Source: Lachnospiraceae bacterium AF51-6-b8A
GTDB taxonomy: Bacteria > Bacillota > Clostridia > Lachnospirales > Lachnospiraceae
NCBI GenBank assembly: GCA_027682585.1
Contig: JAQCZH010000002.1
Span: 310,001-374,000 of the forward strand
Direction of reading: 5' to 3'
DNA length: 64,000 bases
Position 1 is the first letter of the stretch. Each line of letters starts with the position of its first letter. A program made the translations under genes and the position numbers. This document shows positions 53,851 to 63,328 of the stretch, piece by piece. Under the pieces are notes generated by a model. It made no database searches. It was not told the DNA's origin and was given only the letters and a program-made list of their open reading frames with translations.

Positions 53851-54188
53851 TCCTTTCAGAGCGCACCGATGTCAACTATTATAGTAGAAAAGGGGGCATT
53901 TTTCTATCCGTCCAAATCGGATTTGCCTTCTATATTGTAAGCAAAAATTCTATACTATAATTATGATGTCAAGCGTCCTTGTCCATGCTGCTTATGTCCG
54001 CCAGACGTGCGAAAGGACCTGTCATCACAGCTGTATTTTCCCGCCTTTTGCAGCGCGGATTGCAGGAAAAAATCGACAATGAATATACGTTCTTTGAACA
54101 TTCATCGTTCTGAGCAATAAATGCTCCGCACGTATTTCATTGCCGTGAATCAGGCGGCAGCATTCTGATATCAATGAGGAGGTTTCCC
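53851..54188. other. Divergent spacer between transketolase and phospholipase-like genes
   Basis: No gene is supported in this 338-base stretch. It holds an AT-rich block near 53930-53975 with a plus-strand TATAAT at 53956-53961 (weak -35 ATTGTA 16 bases away) and a minus-strand TTGACA at 53968-53973 without a good partner. Two hairpin repeats follow, and an AGGAGG ribosome site ends it. The plus-strand gene would have a leader of about 220 bases. Confidence 0.45.
54077..54160 (+). repeat. Tandem dispersed hairpin repeats, copies K1 and K2
   Basis: K1 has ATGAAT/ATTCAT around ATACGTTCTTTGAAC; K2 has AATAAAT and ATTTCATT around GCTCCGCACGT, with tail GCCGTGAATC. Period about 37 bases. Here the repeats lie in the predicted 5' leader of a plus-strand gene. 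Confidence 0.55.
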
Positions 54189-55160
54189 ATGCCCGGAATG
54201 AAAACACACAATATCTTTGGTCTTAGAGCCGCCAGTCTCATGCCCGCTGATCTCAAGAAACGAATCGCGCGCCATCCGGTCGCTTACGCCATCGGTCTGC
54301 AGGGGCCGGATCTCTTCTTCTACTCCTTCTCCCCTTACCTGTGCTATTCCAGAAACGCGGGAGAGGTCATGCACTCCAACCGGGTCATGGATTTCTTCGA
54401 TGCTCTCATAACCGCCCGGGAAGAAGTTCTTAATTCCGATGAGGGCCGTTCCATCGCTGACGCCTACATCTGCGGTTTCATGGGCCATTACACCCTCGAT
54501 TCCACCTGTCATCCCTACATCTACTGCCGAACCCAAAAAAAGAGACATGCAGACTGTCCCGCTTATGACTTCGGTCTGCACGTCTTCTTAGAAACGGATA
54601 TCGACAGCGACTGCGGCCGCTACTACCTCAACCAGGAGCCCCTTATGGATCATACAGAGCGCTACTTCAAGGCTTCCGCCTCCGAGCGTAAGGTTCTGAC
54701 CCTTCTTCTCTCCCGGGCGATTGGACAGACTTATCCGGAACTCGGCCTCAAGTCATGGACCATTTACGAATCACTGCTCACCCTGCCCATGATCGCCAGG
54801 CTGCTGCGGGATCCCTCCGCCGCCAAGCGAAAGCTCCTGCGCCTGGCGGAACAGATGTCTGTGGGACACGCCGTTGTCTCCGGTATGCTGGTCAGCAACA
54901 ATATCCGCAAATACCCTGATCCCTGCAATCTCGCCCACCGATCCTGGTACAATCCCTGGGATCCCGAACGCACGCTTCATACCGAGAGCATCATGGATCT
55001 GATCGATGCCTCCACCACCGTTCTTATCCGACGAATCGAACTCTACTTCGAGGCCTTCGATCAGGCAGCCTGGAATCAGGGACAGCTCCAGGCAGATATC
55101 ATTCCCCTTTTGGAAGAACTTGGAGACAGATCCTATCTGACCGGATATCCCCTGGATTAG
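54189..55160 (+). CDS. Zinc-dependent phospholipase C family protein
   Basis: A 323-residue protein resembling the Zn_dep_PLPC family, common but poorly studied in Clostridia. MKTHNIFGLRAASLMP opens it; HPVAYAIGLQGPDLFFY, CGFMGHYTLDSTCHPYIYCR and DFGLHVFLETDID contain the His and Asp residues expected to bind zinc. No signal peptide is seen, so it probably acts inside the cell, and its substrate is unknown. The ATG at 54189 follows AGGAGGTTTCCC exactly; an ATG 15 bases earlier lies in the ribosome site region. Gene stands alone. Confidence 0.85.
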   Translation: MPGMKTHNIFGLRAASLMPADLKKRIARHPVAYAIGLQGPDLFFYSFSPYLCYSRNAGEVMHSNRVMDFFDALITAREEVLNSDEGRSIADAYICGFMGHYTLDSTCHPYIYCRTQKKRHADCPAYDFGLHVFLETDIDSDCGRYYLNQEPLMDHTERYFKASASERKVLTLLLSRAIGQTYPELGLKSWTIYESLLTLPMIARLLRDPSAAKRKLLRLAEQMSVGHAVVSGMLVSNNIRKYPDPCNLAHRSWYNPWDPERTLHTESIMDLIDASTTVLIRRIELYFEAFDQAAWNQGQLQADIIPLLEELGDRSYLTGYPLD

Positions 55161-55250
55161 GTCGGGTTCCCGCCATTCCGCTGCCCCTTTGCTTCTCTAT
55201 GCCAGTCGCAGTTCTCCTGACCGTTTTCTTCTTCCGGTCCGCGATTGGCC

Positions 55251-57179
55251 TTACAGTGACCGCTCTGCGATCTCCCCGCTCCGGTACATTTCAAGAAGCG
55301 AGGTCAAATCCTCGATATCCAGGGCAATGCCGCGGCCGATATCCGTATCCCGCACCATCACGCGCTGCTGCTCCATCTCAATCACCTTGGAGCTGGACTC
55401 AATATCATCATTATTGGCCAGGGCATCCTCAATGCCCATAAAGGGCCTGTGCTCCTTGAGGCGGATCCCGTGGGAATTAAAAATCATGGTATAGCCCGCA
55501 ATCCCGGTTGTCTTATGCATGCCGGCACAGAATCCCCCGTCAATCACATAGAGTTTCCCGCCGCCCCGCACAGGCTTCTCTCCCCGAATCGTCTTGACCG
55601 GGGTATGTCCGTTGACGATATGCCCCATGGGAGAATAGACGCCGAACTCCCGCAGAATCATATTGCAGTAGCGCTGATCCTGGCTGTAATTGTAATAAGG
55701 ATCGGTCGGCTCCTCCCAGACGGATCGGTCATCAACGAACTCCCGCTGGAAAGTGGCCAGTCTGCGGCCGCAGAGCGGGGACTTGGGACCTGCCCAGAGG
55801 AAGTACATGAAATCCAGATCTTTCTTATCGTCCTGATGACTGAAATCCCCCGCGTTCTTGGGATCTCTGGTTCGATAGTAGGCTCTGCGGGCGATGCGGT
55901 CAGCATAGTCCATGTAGCCCCTGCCTCGATACACATTGCCTTCCAGACAAATCCCCTCCAGATTGCCCTCAGAATCCATGGGAATACAGCCGTGATAGAG
56001 GACATTGTCATTGAAGACGCGGTAGATGCTCCCCTTCTCATAGAGAAACTCCACATGGGTCTGCAGGCGCTTGGAACCACGGAAATCATCCACCAGATCA
56101 TCCAGGATCTCCTGCTCCTCCGCCGACAGTCTGGTTGGCTCATCCGGATCAACCGTTGGAAAGTCACGGCAGTTCAGTGAATAGTTCCTGCCCTCTATCT
56201 CCACGGTGTAATTGCGAAAATCACAGCGGCAAAACAGACGCATCTGATCCATGGCAAAGCCCGGGTTCTCCCGGATCACGCGGTCTTCCAGCTTATAGGC
56301 GATCACGCTGATGGCCCGCAGAGCTGCCCTGATCGGGTCGGCCTCCCGATACTGATCCAGCGCAAAGAGAACCAGTTTGCGCAGATTGATTCCATACCGG
56401 CTCTCCAGGATCTCCATATTGCCGTGGCGCAGATTATTGCGCAGAACATTGGCGACACAGACATCGGAGCCGCAGGCCGCCCCCATCCAGAGAATGTCAT
56501 GATTGCCCCACTCAATATCCAAAGAGTGATATCCCATGAGCAGATCCATGATCTTATCCGCGGAGGGACCTCGATCGAAAATATCGCCGACGATGTGCAG
56601 GTGATCGACAGCCAGACGCTTGATCAGAGAAGACAGGGCGATGACGAATTCTTCCGCGTTTTTCAAGGCAATAATGGTGTGCAGAATCTCCCGGTGGTAG
56701 GCCACCTGATTGTTGTCCTCATCCGCCTGCATGTGAAGCAGCTCATCGATAATATAGGCGAAATCCGGGGACATGGCCTTGCGCACCTTAGAACGGGTAT
56801 ACTTGCCGGACAGAAAACGGGCGATGGAAATCAGGCGATTTAAGGTCATCAGATACCACTCATCTGTGATCTTCCCCTGGCGCTTGAGCAGGGCCATCTT
56901 GCGACGGGGGTAGTAGACCAGGGTAGCCAGATCCCTGCGTTCCGCCTCCGTCATCTCATCTTCGAAGATTGTCTGGATCTTCTCCCGGATCACACCGGAA
57001 CAGTTGTTCAAGATGTGGTAGAAGGCCTCATACTCGCCGTGCAGGTCAGACATAAAATGTTCCGTCCCCTTGGGCAGGTTCAAAATGGCGTTGAGATTGA
57101 TGATTTCGCGGCAGACCGCCTGCTGGCTCGGATACTTCTCGGCCAGCAGTTTGAGGTACTTCCTGTAATCTGTATTCAT
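55251..57179 (-). CDS. fbp: Fructose-1,6-bisphosphatase class III
   Basis: A 642-residue enzyme of the Firmicutes-specific class III that hydrolyses fructose-1,6-bisphosphate for gluconeogenesis. The calcineurin-like metal site is visible as MSDLHGEYEAFYHIL, HIVGDIFDRGPSADKIM and WGNHDILWMGAACGSD, with late histidines in GHIVNGHTPVKTI and YVIDGGFC. Length agrees with B. subtilis FBPase (about 670). It also balances the product of the fruK route encoded in this window. A 195-base spacer with a hairpin separates it from pflA. Confidence 0.96.
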   Translation of the reverse strand: MNTDYRKYLKLLAEKYPSQQAVCREIINLNAILNLPKGTEHFMSDLHGEYEAFYHILNNCSGVIREKIQTIFEDEMTEAERRDLATLVYYPRRKMALLKRQGKITDEWYLMTLNRLISIARFLSGKYTRSKVRKAMSPDFAYIIDELLHMQADEDNNQVAYHREILHTIIALKNAEEFVIALSSLIKRLAVDHLHIVGDIFDRGPSADKIMDLLMGYHSLDIEWGNHDILWMGAACGSDVCVANVLRNNLRHGNMEILESRYGINLRKLVLFALDQYREADPIRAALRAISVIAYKLEDRVIRENPGFAMDQMRLFCRCDFRNYTVEIEGRNYSLNCRDFPTVDPDEPTRLSAEEQEILDDLVDDFRGSKRLQTHVEFLYEKGSIYRVFNDNVLYHGCIPMDSEGNLEGICLEGNVYRGRGYMDYADRIARRAYYRTRDPKNAGDFSHQDDKKDLDFMYFLWAGPKSPLCGRRLATFQREFVDDRSVWEEPTDPYYNYSQDQRYCNMILREFGVYSPMGHIVNGHTPVKTIRGEKPVRGGGKLYVIDGGFCAGMHKTTGIAGYTMIFNSHGIRLKEHRPFMGIEDALANNDDIESSSKVIEMEQQRVMVRDTDIGRGIALDIEDLTSLLEMYRSGEIAERSL

Positions 57180-57257
57180 AGAGTCATTTTAGCAAATTCT
57201 TTCCCTCCCGAGGAGATCTGTTTCGAAAGAGACTGTGAGAAATTAAGATAAACCATC

Positions 57258-57293
57258 GGCTGACTGCATACTGCTGCAAACACGAGTCTGTCA
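57258..57293 (+). repeat. Dispersed hairpin repeat, copy M
   Basis: Short arms GACT and AGTC around GCATACTGCTGCAAACACG with the full tail TGTCATAAG, in the pflA-fbp spacer. Confidence 0.45.
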
Positions 57294-57295
57294 TA

Positions 57296-57348
57296 AGAGA
57301 ATCCCCCGGCGGCAGACCGCCCGCGGGCCTGTCACTGGGGGATTCTCT
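57296..57348 (-). terminator. Hairpin after pflA
   Basis: Perfect 12-base stem AGAGAATCCCCC/GGGGGATTCTCT with a 29-base GC-rich loop. The minus-strand tail is TATGAC, so the T run is weak, but the stem lies 26 bases after the pflA stop. Confidence 0.65.
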
Positions 57349-57373
57349 TCCCTGAATTGCAAATCGCACCTGC

Positions 57374-58120
57374 TCACTCTACCGGCTCTCCCCGCAGGAT
57401 CTTCTGAGCCCGCTCGGTTCGCTCTGGGCTGGGCGGCTCTACATCAGCCAGCGTATTCCTGATCCCCAGTTCTTCCCACTTGTAGAGTCCCAGGGTGTGA
57501 TAGGGCAGGACTTCAATCTTCTGCACATTGGACAGAGAAGCGATAAATTCTCTGGTCTGATAGAGATACCGGTCCACATCGGTAATCCCGGGCACCAGAA
57601 CCTGGCGGATCCAGATGGGCTTGTGAATGGAATCCAGATAACGGATTCCGTCTAAAATATTGGCATTGTCCCTCCCTGTCAGCCACTTGTGTTTTTCCGG
57701 ATCAATATGCTTGATATCCACCAGGAGCAGGTCTGTATAGGCCATGAGATCCTCGAACTTTGAGAAGTAGGGTTCTTCTCTCGTGAATGGATTGAGCGAA
57801 GTATCAACACAGGTATTGATCTTCCGCTCCTTCGCCTGGCGAAAGAGTTCCAGAAGAAAGTCAATCTGCAGGAGGGGATCTCCGCCCGAGACCGTAATTC
57901 CTCCTTCCCTGCCCCAGTAACTGCGGTAGCGTTCCGCCCGGTCCAAGAGGACAGACGCCTCCTGTTCATGGTAGTTCTTCTGATCATCCATATCCCAGGT
58001 ATCTACATTGTGGCAGTAGCGGCAGCGCATATTGCAGCCCTGCAGGAAGATCAGATAGCGGATTCCGGGGCCGTCTACCGATCCGAAGGATTCGATGGAA
58101 TGTACTCTTCCGATTGCCAT
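57374..58120 (-). CDS. pflA: Pyruvate formate-lyase activating enzyme
   Basis: A 248-residue radical SAM enzyme that installs the glycyl radical on PflB. The iron-sulfur cysteines are in QGCNMRCRYCHNVDTW (CxxxCxxC). HSIESFGSVDGPGIRYLIFL precedes it, GGITVSGGDPLLQ is the SAM-binding GGE-like motif. It is encoded after pflB, with a 337-base spacer, in the usual order. Confidence 0.95.
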   Translation of the reverse strand: MAIGRVHSIESFGSVDGPGIRYLIFLQGCNMRCRYCHNVDTWDMDDQKNYHEQEASVLLDRAERYRSYWGREGGITVSGGDPLLQIDFLLELFRQAKERKINTCVDTSLNPFTREEPYFSKFEDLMAYTDLLLVDIKHIDPEKHKWLTGRDNANILDGIRYLDSIHKPIWIRQVLVPGITDVDRYLYQTREFIASLSNVQKIEVLPYHTLGLYKWEELGIRNTLADVEPPSPERTERAQKILRGEPVE

Positions 58121-58457
58121 GATTCACCTCATTTCAGCTCTGTATTGCTCTGACACGCTCTGCCCCGGGCAGATATCCAGGCACAGGGAAAACAGGCATC
58201 TGCAGGAGCAAAGACAGGCAGACGGTCTGCGGACATCCGGGCGCAGGAGAAAACAGGGCCTGTGAGAAGAAGAAAAGCAAAGCTATACCATGCGTTTACG
58301 CAGCGTATGTATCCGCGATATATGCCGCTTGCCTTCCTTGTCTCACAGTCCCTGCTGTATACCTGAACCAGCCGCGGGGCATCCCCGCCTTAATTTATTC
58401 CCGTTCGGGGCAAAGACCCGGAAAAATCACGTTCCCTCAGCCCTCCCGGTCAGTCGC
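58121..58457. other. pflB-pflA spacer
   Basis: No gene supported in 337 bases. It contains two imperfect direct copies of about 25 bases (ATATCCAGGCACAGGGAAAA near 58179 and ACATCCGGGCGCAGGAGAAAA near 58234), a possible decayed hairpin repeat at 58152-58175 (CACGCTCTGC loop) and small GC hairpins (GCGGGG/CCCCGC at 58374-58389) after pflB with no clear T run. Confidence 0.4.
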
Positions 58458-60716
58458 TTACATCCTCTTGTGGCAGGTTCTTGCGATGACATCCAGCTGC
58501 TGCTCACGGGTCAGGTCGATAAACTTAACCGCATAGCCGGAGACGCGGATGGTGAAGTTGGCGTACTCCTCCTTCTCAGGATGCTCCATAGCGTCGATCA
58601 GCTTCTCCGTGCCGAAGACATTGACATTGAGATGGTGGGCACCCCTGTCGAAGTAGCCATCCATGACGCGGACCAGATTGCCCTTGCGCTCATTCAGATC
58701 GTGACCAATCGCGTCAGGGCTGATGGTCTGGGTATTGGAAATGCCGTCCAGAGCGTACTCATAGGGAAGCTTGGCAACGGAGTTCAGGGAAGCCAGAAGA
58801 CCGTTCTGCTCTGCTCCATATGCGGGGTTGGCACCAGGAGCGAAGGGCTTGAATGCCTCTCGGCCATCGGGCAGGGCTCCGGTCGCCTTGCCATATACCA
58901 CATTGGAGGTGATGGTCAGGATGGATGTAGTAGGCTCTGAATTGCGGTAGGTGTGATGCTTCTCGATCTTCTTCATGAAGGTCTTAAGGAGCCATACCGC
59001 AATATCGTCGGCTCTGTCGTCGTCATTACCGTACTTGGGGAAATCCCCCTCGACCTTGTACTCCGTCACCAGACCGGACTCGTCTCTGACGGTCTTAACC
59101 CTTGCGTACTTGATTGCGGACAGGGAATCAACCACATGTGAGAAACCTGCAATACCGGTTGCGAAGGTACGGCGGACATTGGTGTCAATCAGAGCCATCT
59201 CAGCAGACTCGTAGTAGTACTTGTCGTGCATGTACTGAATCAGGTTGAGGATGTTGACATAGAGACCGGACAGCCAATCCATCATCAGATCAAACTTGTG
59301 CATCACCTCGTCATAGTCCAGATACTCAGATGTGATGGGGGCAAGCTCCGGTCCGCACTGAACCTTAAACTTCTCATCCATGCCGCCGTTGATGGCGTAG
59401 AGCAGGCACTTGGCCAGGTTGGCGCGGGCGCCGAAGAACTGCATCTCCTTACCGGTCTGGGTTGCGGATACACAGCAGCAGATGGAATAATCATCTCCCC
59501 ATACCGGCTTCATGACATCATCATTCTCGTACTGTACCGAGGAGGTATTGATAGACACCTTAGCCGCATACTCCTTGAAGCTCTCGGGAAGCTTGGAGCT
59601 GTAGAGAACAGTCAGGTTAGGCTCGGGAGAGGGACCCATATTCTCTAAAGTATGAAGGAAGCGGTAGTCATTTTTGGTGACCATGCTGCGACCGTCCATG
59701 CCGATACCGGCGACCTCCAGCGTCGCCCATACCGGATCGCCGGAGAAGAGTTCATTATAGGAGGGGATGCGGGCGAACTTCACCATACGGAACTTCATAA
59801 CCATGTGGTCGATCAGCTCCTGGGCCTCAGACTCGGTCAGTTTTCCGGCGGCAAGATCACGGTCAATATAGATATCCAGGAAAGTAGAAATCCGGCCGAC
59901 AGACATAGCGGCACCATTCTGCGTCTTGATGGCTGCCAGATAACCGAAGTAAAGCCACTGCACAGCCTCTCTGGCGTTCTTTGCGGGACCTGAAATGTCA
60001 TAGCCGTAGGTCTGAGCCATCTCCTTCATTCCCTTTAACGCCCTGATCTGCTCCGCGATTTCCTCGCGCAGGCGGATGACATCATCCGTCATGGTTCCGT
60101 CGCCGCAGTTGTTGAAATCCTCTTTCTTCTTCTCAATCAGAAAATCAATCCCATAGAGGGCAACTCTTCTGTAGTCGCCGACGATACGGCCGCGGCCATA
60201 GGTATCAGGAAGTCCGGTCACAATATGGGTGTGGCGGGCCGTCTTCATCTCCGGCGTATAGGCGTCAAAAACTGCCTGATTGTGGGTCTTGTGGTACTCA
60301 TTGAAGATCTTGTGATACTTCTCATTTACCTGATAACCGTAGTTGGCAGCGGCCTGTTCCGCCATCTTGATTCCGCCGTAAGGCATAAATGCCCGCTTCA
60401 GGGGCTTATCTGTCTGCAGACCGACTACCTTCTCGAGATCCTTCAGCGACTCATCAATGTAACCGGGGCCGTAGGCGGTCAGACCGGAGACAATCTCTGT
60501 CTCGCACTCGAGCACACCATCATGGGCACGCTCCTCTTTCTGCAGCTCCTGCAGTCTGCCCCAAAGCTGATTTGTGGCTTCGGTAGGACCCGCCAGGAAA
60601 GACTCATCTCCCTCATAAGGGGTGTAGTTGTCCTGAATGAACTCGCGAACATTGACATCATCCGTCCACTTGATGCCCTTAAATCCGCTCCACGCTTCTT
60701 TAAATGCCTCTCTCAT
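58458..60716 (-). CDS. pflB: Formate C-acetyltransferase (pyruvate formate-lyase)
   Basis: A 752-residue glycyl-radical enzyme that splits pyruvate with CoA into acetyl-CoA and formate, central in anaerobic sugar fermentation. The active cysteines lie in [14 protein letters not shown] (an extra third Cys beside the usual pair), and the radical glycine in [12 protein letters not shown] near the C terminus. The start at 60716 follows GAGGAGGTACATAAA; an ATG 21 bases earlier is less well placed. pflA follows and nrdG, another radical activase, lies upstream. Confidence 0.97.
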   Translation of the reverse strand: MREAFKEAWSGFKGIKWTDDVNVREFIQDNYTPYEGDESFLAGPTEATNQLWGRLQELQKEERAHDGVLECETEIVSGLTAYGPGYIDESLKDLEKVVGLQTDKPLKRAFMPYGGIKMAEQAAANYGYQVNEKYHKIFNEYHKTHNQAVFDAYTPEMKTARHTHIVTGLPDTYGRGRIVGDYRRVALYGIDFLIEKKKEDFNNCGDGTMTDDVIRLREEIAEQIRALKGMKEMAQTYGYDISGPAKNAREAVQWLYFGYLAAIKTQNGAAMSVGRISTFLDIYIDRDLAAGKLTESEAQELIDHMVMKFRMVKFARIPSYNELFSGDPVWATLEVAGIGMDGRSMVTKNDYRFLHTLENMGPSPEPNLTVLYSSKLPESFKEYAAKVSINTSSVQYENDDVMKPVWGDDYSICCCVSATQTGKEMQFFGARANLAKCLLYAINGGMDEKFKVQCGPELAPITSEYLDYDEVMHKFDLMMDWLSGLYVNILNLIQYMHDKYYYESAEMALIDTNVRRTFATGIAGFSHVVDSLSAIKYARVKTVRDESGLVTEYKVEGDFPKYGNDDDRADDIAVWLLKTFMKKIEKHHTYRNSEPTTSILTITSNVVYGKATGALPDGREAFKPFAPGANPAYGAEQNGLLASLNSVAKLPYEYALDGISNTQTISPDAIGHDLNERKGNLVRVMDGYFDRGAHHLNVNVFGTEKLIDAMEHPEKEEYANFTIRVSGYAVKFIDLTREQQLDVIARTCHKRM

Positions 60717-61129
60717 TTTATGTACCTCCTCGCACATAAGATTCTGAAGATCATTCCTCTTTACGCCCCCATCATATGGAGCGGATCACCTGTCTGCAAT
60801 AGATGAGGGATAAGTTCTGTCTTAAGTGCAAAACGGAGGCTTTTTCGATTCAGTTTTTCCTGACTTTTTCTATATATTGTATTTTTCTTATACGCCACTC
60901 TATATATTGTTGTTAGTTGTACCTTATTGTATACAATTTGTATCAATTCAAGAACATACCATATTTTGTTCGCTGAACACTTGACCTATCTTTTTTCCGT
61001 GCTATAGTTGTTTTTATACGCTCTGTTAATTTTTTATCAGGACGGCGAAAATTCTTCTCCCCTGCTCTGCCAGCAGACAGACCTGTGTCCTCTCATGCGG
61101 TTTTGATGCCAGGATGACCTCGAAACCTC
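60717..61129. other. pflB upstream region
   Basis: No gene supported in 413 bases. The AT-rich part (60830-61040) includes CTATATATTGT twice (60870 and 60900), a perfect palindrome at 60926-60937, and a plus-strand promoter-like TTGACC-16-TATAGT at 60981-61008 that would read toward nrdG in antisense. The pflB promoter itself could not be fixed with confidence. Confidence 0.45.
60926..60948. promoter_or_regulatory. Palindromic operator candidate upstream of pflB
   Basis: ATTGTATACAAT is a perfect 12-base palindrome, followed after a short step by TTGTATCAA, a near copy. TTGTATACAA-like palindromes are typical for FadR-type GntR regulators; a redox regulator of the Rex type would need a longer spacer. 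It lies about 210 bases before pflB. Confidence 0.45.
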
Positions 61130-61693
61130 CTATTGGAACTTCCTGTCTTCCACCGGCCACCAGACAGCCTCAAAAGTCTCAGCGGTCATTTTCCCCTCTT
61201 TTCGCATCTTGGCCAGATGCAGGACTCTCTGATTGCGGCTTCCACGGAACTGCAGGCTGATATCTTTGCGCTCCATAACAAAGCGTCCATCCACCAGGAC
61301 ATCAATATAAGAAAGCATCTCCTCTGTAAAGGGAGTATGTCGCCCCCCCTCTTCCGGAAGCAGGTCCCTCTCTAAGGTATAACCGGTGTAGCACCAGACA
61401 TCCTTGCCGGGATAGGTCCTCTTGATCCGCCGCAAAAGCGCCGTCACTTCCGGTTGGTTCTCCGGTTCAAAGGGTTCTCCCCCCAGGCAGGTAAAGCCCT
61501 GAATATAGTCATGGTTCATGGCATCTATGATGAAGCCCTCCTCCTTGTCGGTGTAGGGCTTCCCGTAACAGAAGTCCCAGGTATCGGGCTGGAAGCAGCC
61601 GGGGCAGTGATTGCGGCAGCCGGAGACAAAGAGACTGACCCGCACGCCCGGGCCGTCGGCAATATCCCAATCCTTGATCTTTCCGTAATACAT
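61130..61693 (-). CDS. nrdG: Anaerobic ribonucleotide reductase activating protein
   Basis: A 187-residue radical SAM activase. WDIADGPGVRVSLFVSGCRN is followed by HCPGCFQPDTW, giving CxxxCxxC, and GFTCLGGEPFEPENQPEV is the SAM-binding region. It installs the glycyl radical on NrdD for anaerobic dNTP synthesis. NrdD is not in the window beside it, which is unusual, so either it is encoded elsewhere or this activase serves another glycyl-radical enzyme; the sequence looks like NrdG rather than PflA. Confidence 0.88.
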   Translation of the reverse strand: MYYGKIKDWDIADGPGVRVSLFVSGCRNHCPGCFQPDTWDFCYGKPYTDKEEGFIIDAMNHDYIQGFTCLGGEPFEPENQPEVTALLRRIKRTYPGKDVWCYTGYTLERDLLPEEGGRHTPFTEEMLSYIDVLVDGRFVMERKDISLQFRGSRNQRVLHLAKMRKEGKMTAETFEAVWWPVEDRKFQ

Positions 61694-61830
61694 GTAAACT
61701 CCTTTTTCATATCTATCACCGCACCCCGGTTCGCATCCCGCAGTTATGGCAAATGTCCGCCAAATCTTCTAAAATAGACCTGTTCCATTCGTCAGGCTGT
61801 TTCGTCCTTCGCGACAATGATTTCTCAACT

Positions 61831-61870
61831 GACGATCTCTACCCAGTATAGACAATCTCTGCCCAATATA
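61831..61870 (+). repeat. Two tandem 20-base repeats before the AlaX-like gene
   Basis: GACGATCTCTACCCAGTATA is followed directly by GACAATCTCTGCCCAATATA (17 of 20 identical), ending 12 bases before the start codon. They occupy the promoter or leader position. Confidence 0.85.
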
Positions 61871-61882
61871 TAAGGAAAAGAA

Positions 61883-63190
61883 ATGTATCCGTCTGCCCAG
61901 ACAACCAAAAAGCTGTACGACATCCATCCCTACGAAAAGACCTTCTTCGCTGAAGTCCTCTCCTGCCGGAAGGGAGAGAGGTCCCACCAGGGACAATTTG
62001 ACATCATCTTAGACCAGACCCTCTTCTTTCCCGAGGAGGGTGGTCAGACACCAGATCTGGGTCTTCTTGCGCCTGCGGCAGTGCCCGCAACATGCTCGGC
62101 AGACGCCCTTTCTTCCAATCAAAAGCAGGCTCCTTCCCAAAGCGAGCCGACTTCTTCCGAGCAGGTCTTTGGTCTGAAAGCGGTAAATTCGTTCGACCAG
62201 GTCAACGTTCTTGACGTGAAGATCAAATCCGGCATCATCCACCACTTCTGTGACAGCCCCCTGGCTGTCGGAGCCCATATACAGGGAACCATCGACTGGG
62301 AACGCCGCTATGACAATATGCAGAATCACAGCGGAGAACATATCTTCTCCGGTCTGGTTCACTCCGCTTTCGGCTATGAGAACGTGGGCTTTCATCTGAG
62401 CGAACGAACCTGCAGCATGGATTACAACGGGCCTCTGGCCCAGAAGGATATCGACCGCATCGAGCTTTTGGCCAACCGGGTTATCTGCGGCAACCGGGCC
62501 ATTGACTGCTCCTATCCCTCCGCCCAGGTCCTGAAGCAATTGGACTACCGAAGCAAGAAAGAACTGAGCGGGCCCGTCCGGATCGTCACCATCCCCGGCT
62601 GCGATGTCTGCGCCTGCTGCGCTCCCCACGTCAGACGCACCGGTGAAATCGGACTGCTCAAAGTACTCCGCGCCCAGAGCTACAAGGGGGGCACGCGTCT
62701 GCTGATTGCCTGCGGTACGCGGGCTCTGCTCGATTTTCGCCGAAAACAGTCTGTCCTGGAAGAGGTCTCCCATCTTCTCTCCTCCCCTCAGGAGGAAGCC
62801 GCGGAGACTCTGACTAAGAAGCTGGCTGAGTTCTCCTCTCTCAAAGACGCCCTGCATGAGGCCTCCGCCAGGCTTCTGGAGTATGATATGGTCGGACTTG
62901 ATCCCTCCGCAGCCAACGTCTGCCTCTTTGAGAATGGGATTGATCCCATTCGCCTGCGCAATGCCGTCAACCGGATGACCGCCCGGCACAAGGGTTACTG
63001 CGCCACCTTCAACGGAAGCGATGCGGACGGCTACTCCTATATTCTGTCCGTCGCGGATGGTGACGCCAGAATCCTCAACGAGCAGCTGAAGGAGCATTTT
63101 TCAGCCAGGGGCGGCGGTTCTGCCGCTATGTGTCAGGGAAGTCTTCGCGCCAGCCGCCGGGATCTGGAGACGTTTTTCTCTGCTCTGTAA
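61883..63190 (+). CDS. Alanyl-tRNA editing protein (AlaX-like with DHHA1-like tail)
   Basis: A 435-residue protein related to the editing half of alanyl-tRNA synthetase. LFFPEEGGQTPDLG is the N-terminal barrel motif, QNHSGEHIFSGLV holds the HxxxH zinc ligands and CDVCACCAPHVRRTGEIG the second CxxxH pair. A C-terminal part (about 275-435) resembles DHHA1. It removes serine or glycine wrongly charged on tRNA-Ala. A Ser/Gln/Pro-rich insert of about 35 residues near 70-105 (NQKQAPSQSEPTSSEQ) is unlike the family. The ATG follows AAGGAAAAGAA. Confidence 0.9.
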   Translation: MYPSAQTTKKLYDIHPYEKTFFAEVLSCRKGERSHQGQFDIILDQTLFFPEEGGQTPDLGLLAPAAVPATCSADALSSNQKQAPSQSEPTSSEQVFGLKAVNSFDQVNVLDVKIKSGIIHHFCDSPLAVGAHIQGTIDWERRYDNMQNHSGEHIFSGLVHSAFGYENVGFHLSERTCSMDYNGPLAQKDIDRIELLANRVICGNRAIDCSYPSAQVLKQLDYRSKKELSGPVRIVTIPGCDVCACCAPHVRRTGEIGLLKVLRAQSYKGGTRLLIACGTRALLDFRRKQSVLEEVSHLLSSPQEEAAETLTKKLAEFSSLKDALHEASARLLEYDMVGLDPSAANVCLFENGIDPIRLRNAVNRMTARHKGYCATFNGSDADGYSYILSVADGDARILNEQLKEHFSARGGGSAAMCQGSLRASRRDLETFFSAL

Positions 63191-63328
63191 GCGGCGGCAG
63201 AGCGCTGTCACCTGTCGTTTCCATTTCCCCATCCCCTGTGTGATAACTTCTCTCATCCGACAAAAGAGCCTGCATAACAAATGCTTTCCTGTATCTCCCA
63301 CGTCTCCTCAGATGAGCCTTGATATTTC

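Noticed and set aside
60981..61008. Plus-strand promoter TTGACC-16-TATAGT driving a small RNA antisense to nrdG
   Set aside because: The hexamers are fair, but no terminator or conserved structure follows, and the region is AT-rich enough for chance matches. Kept only as a note in the spacer entry.
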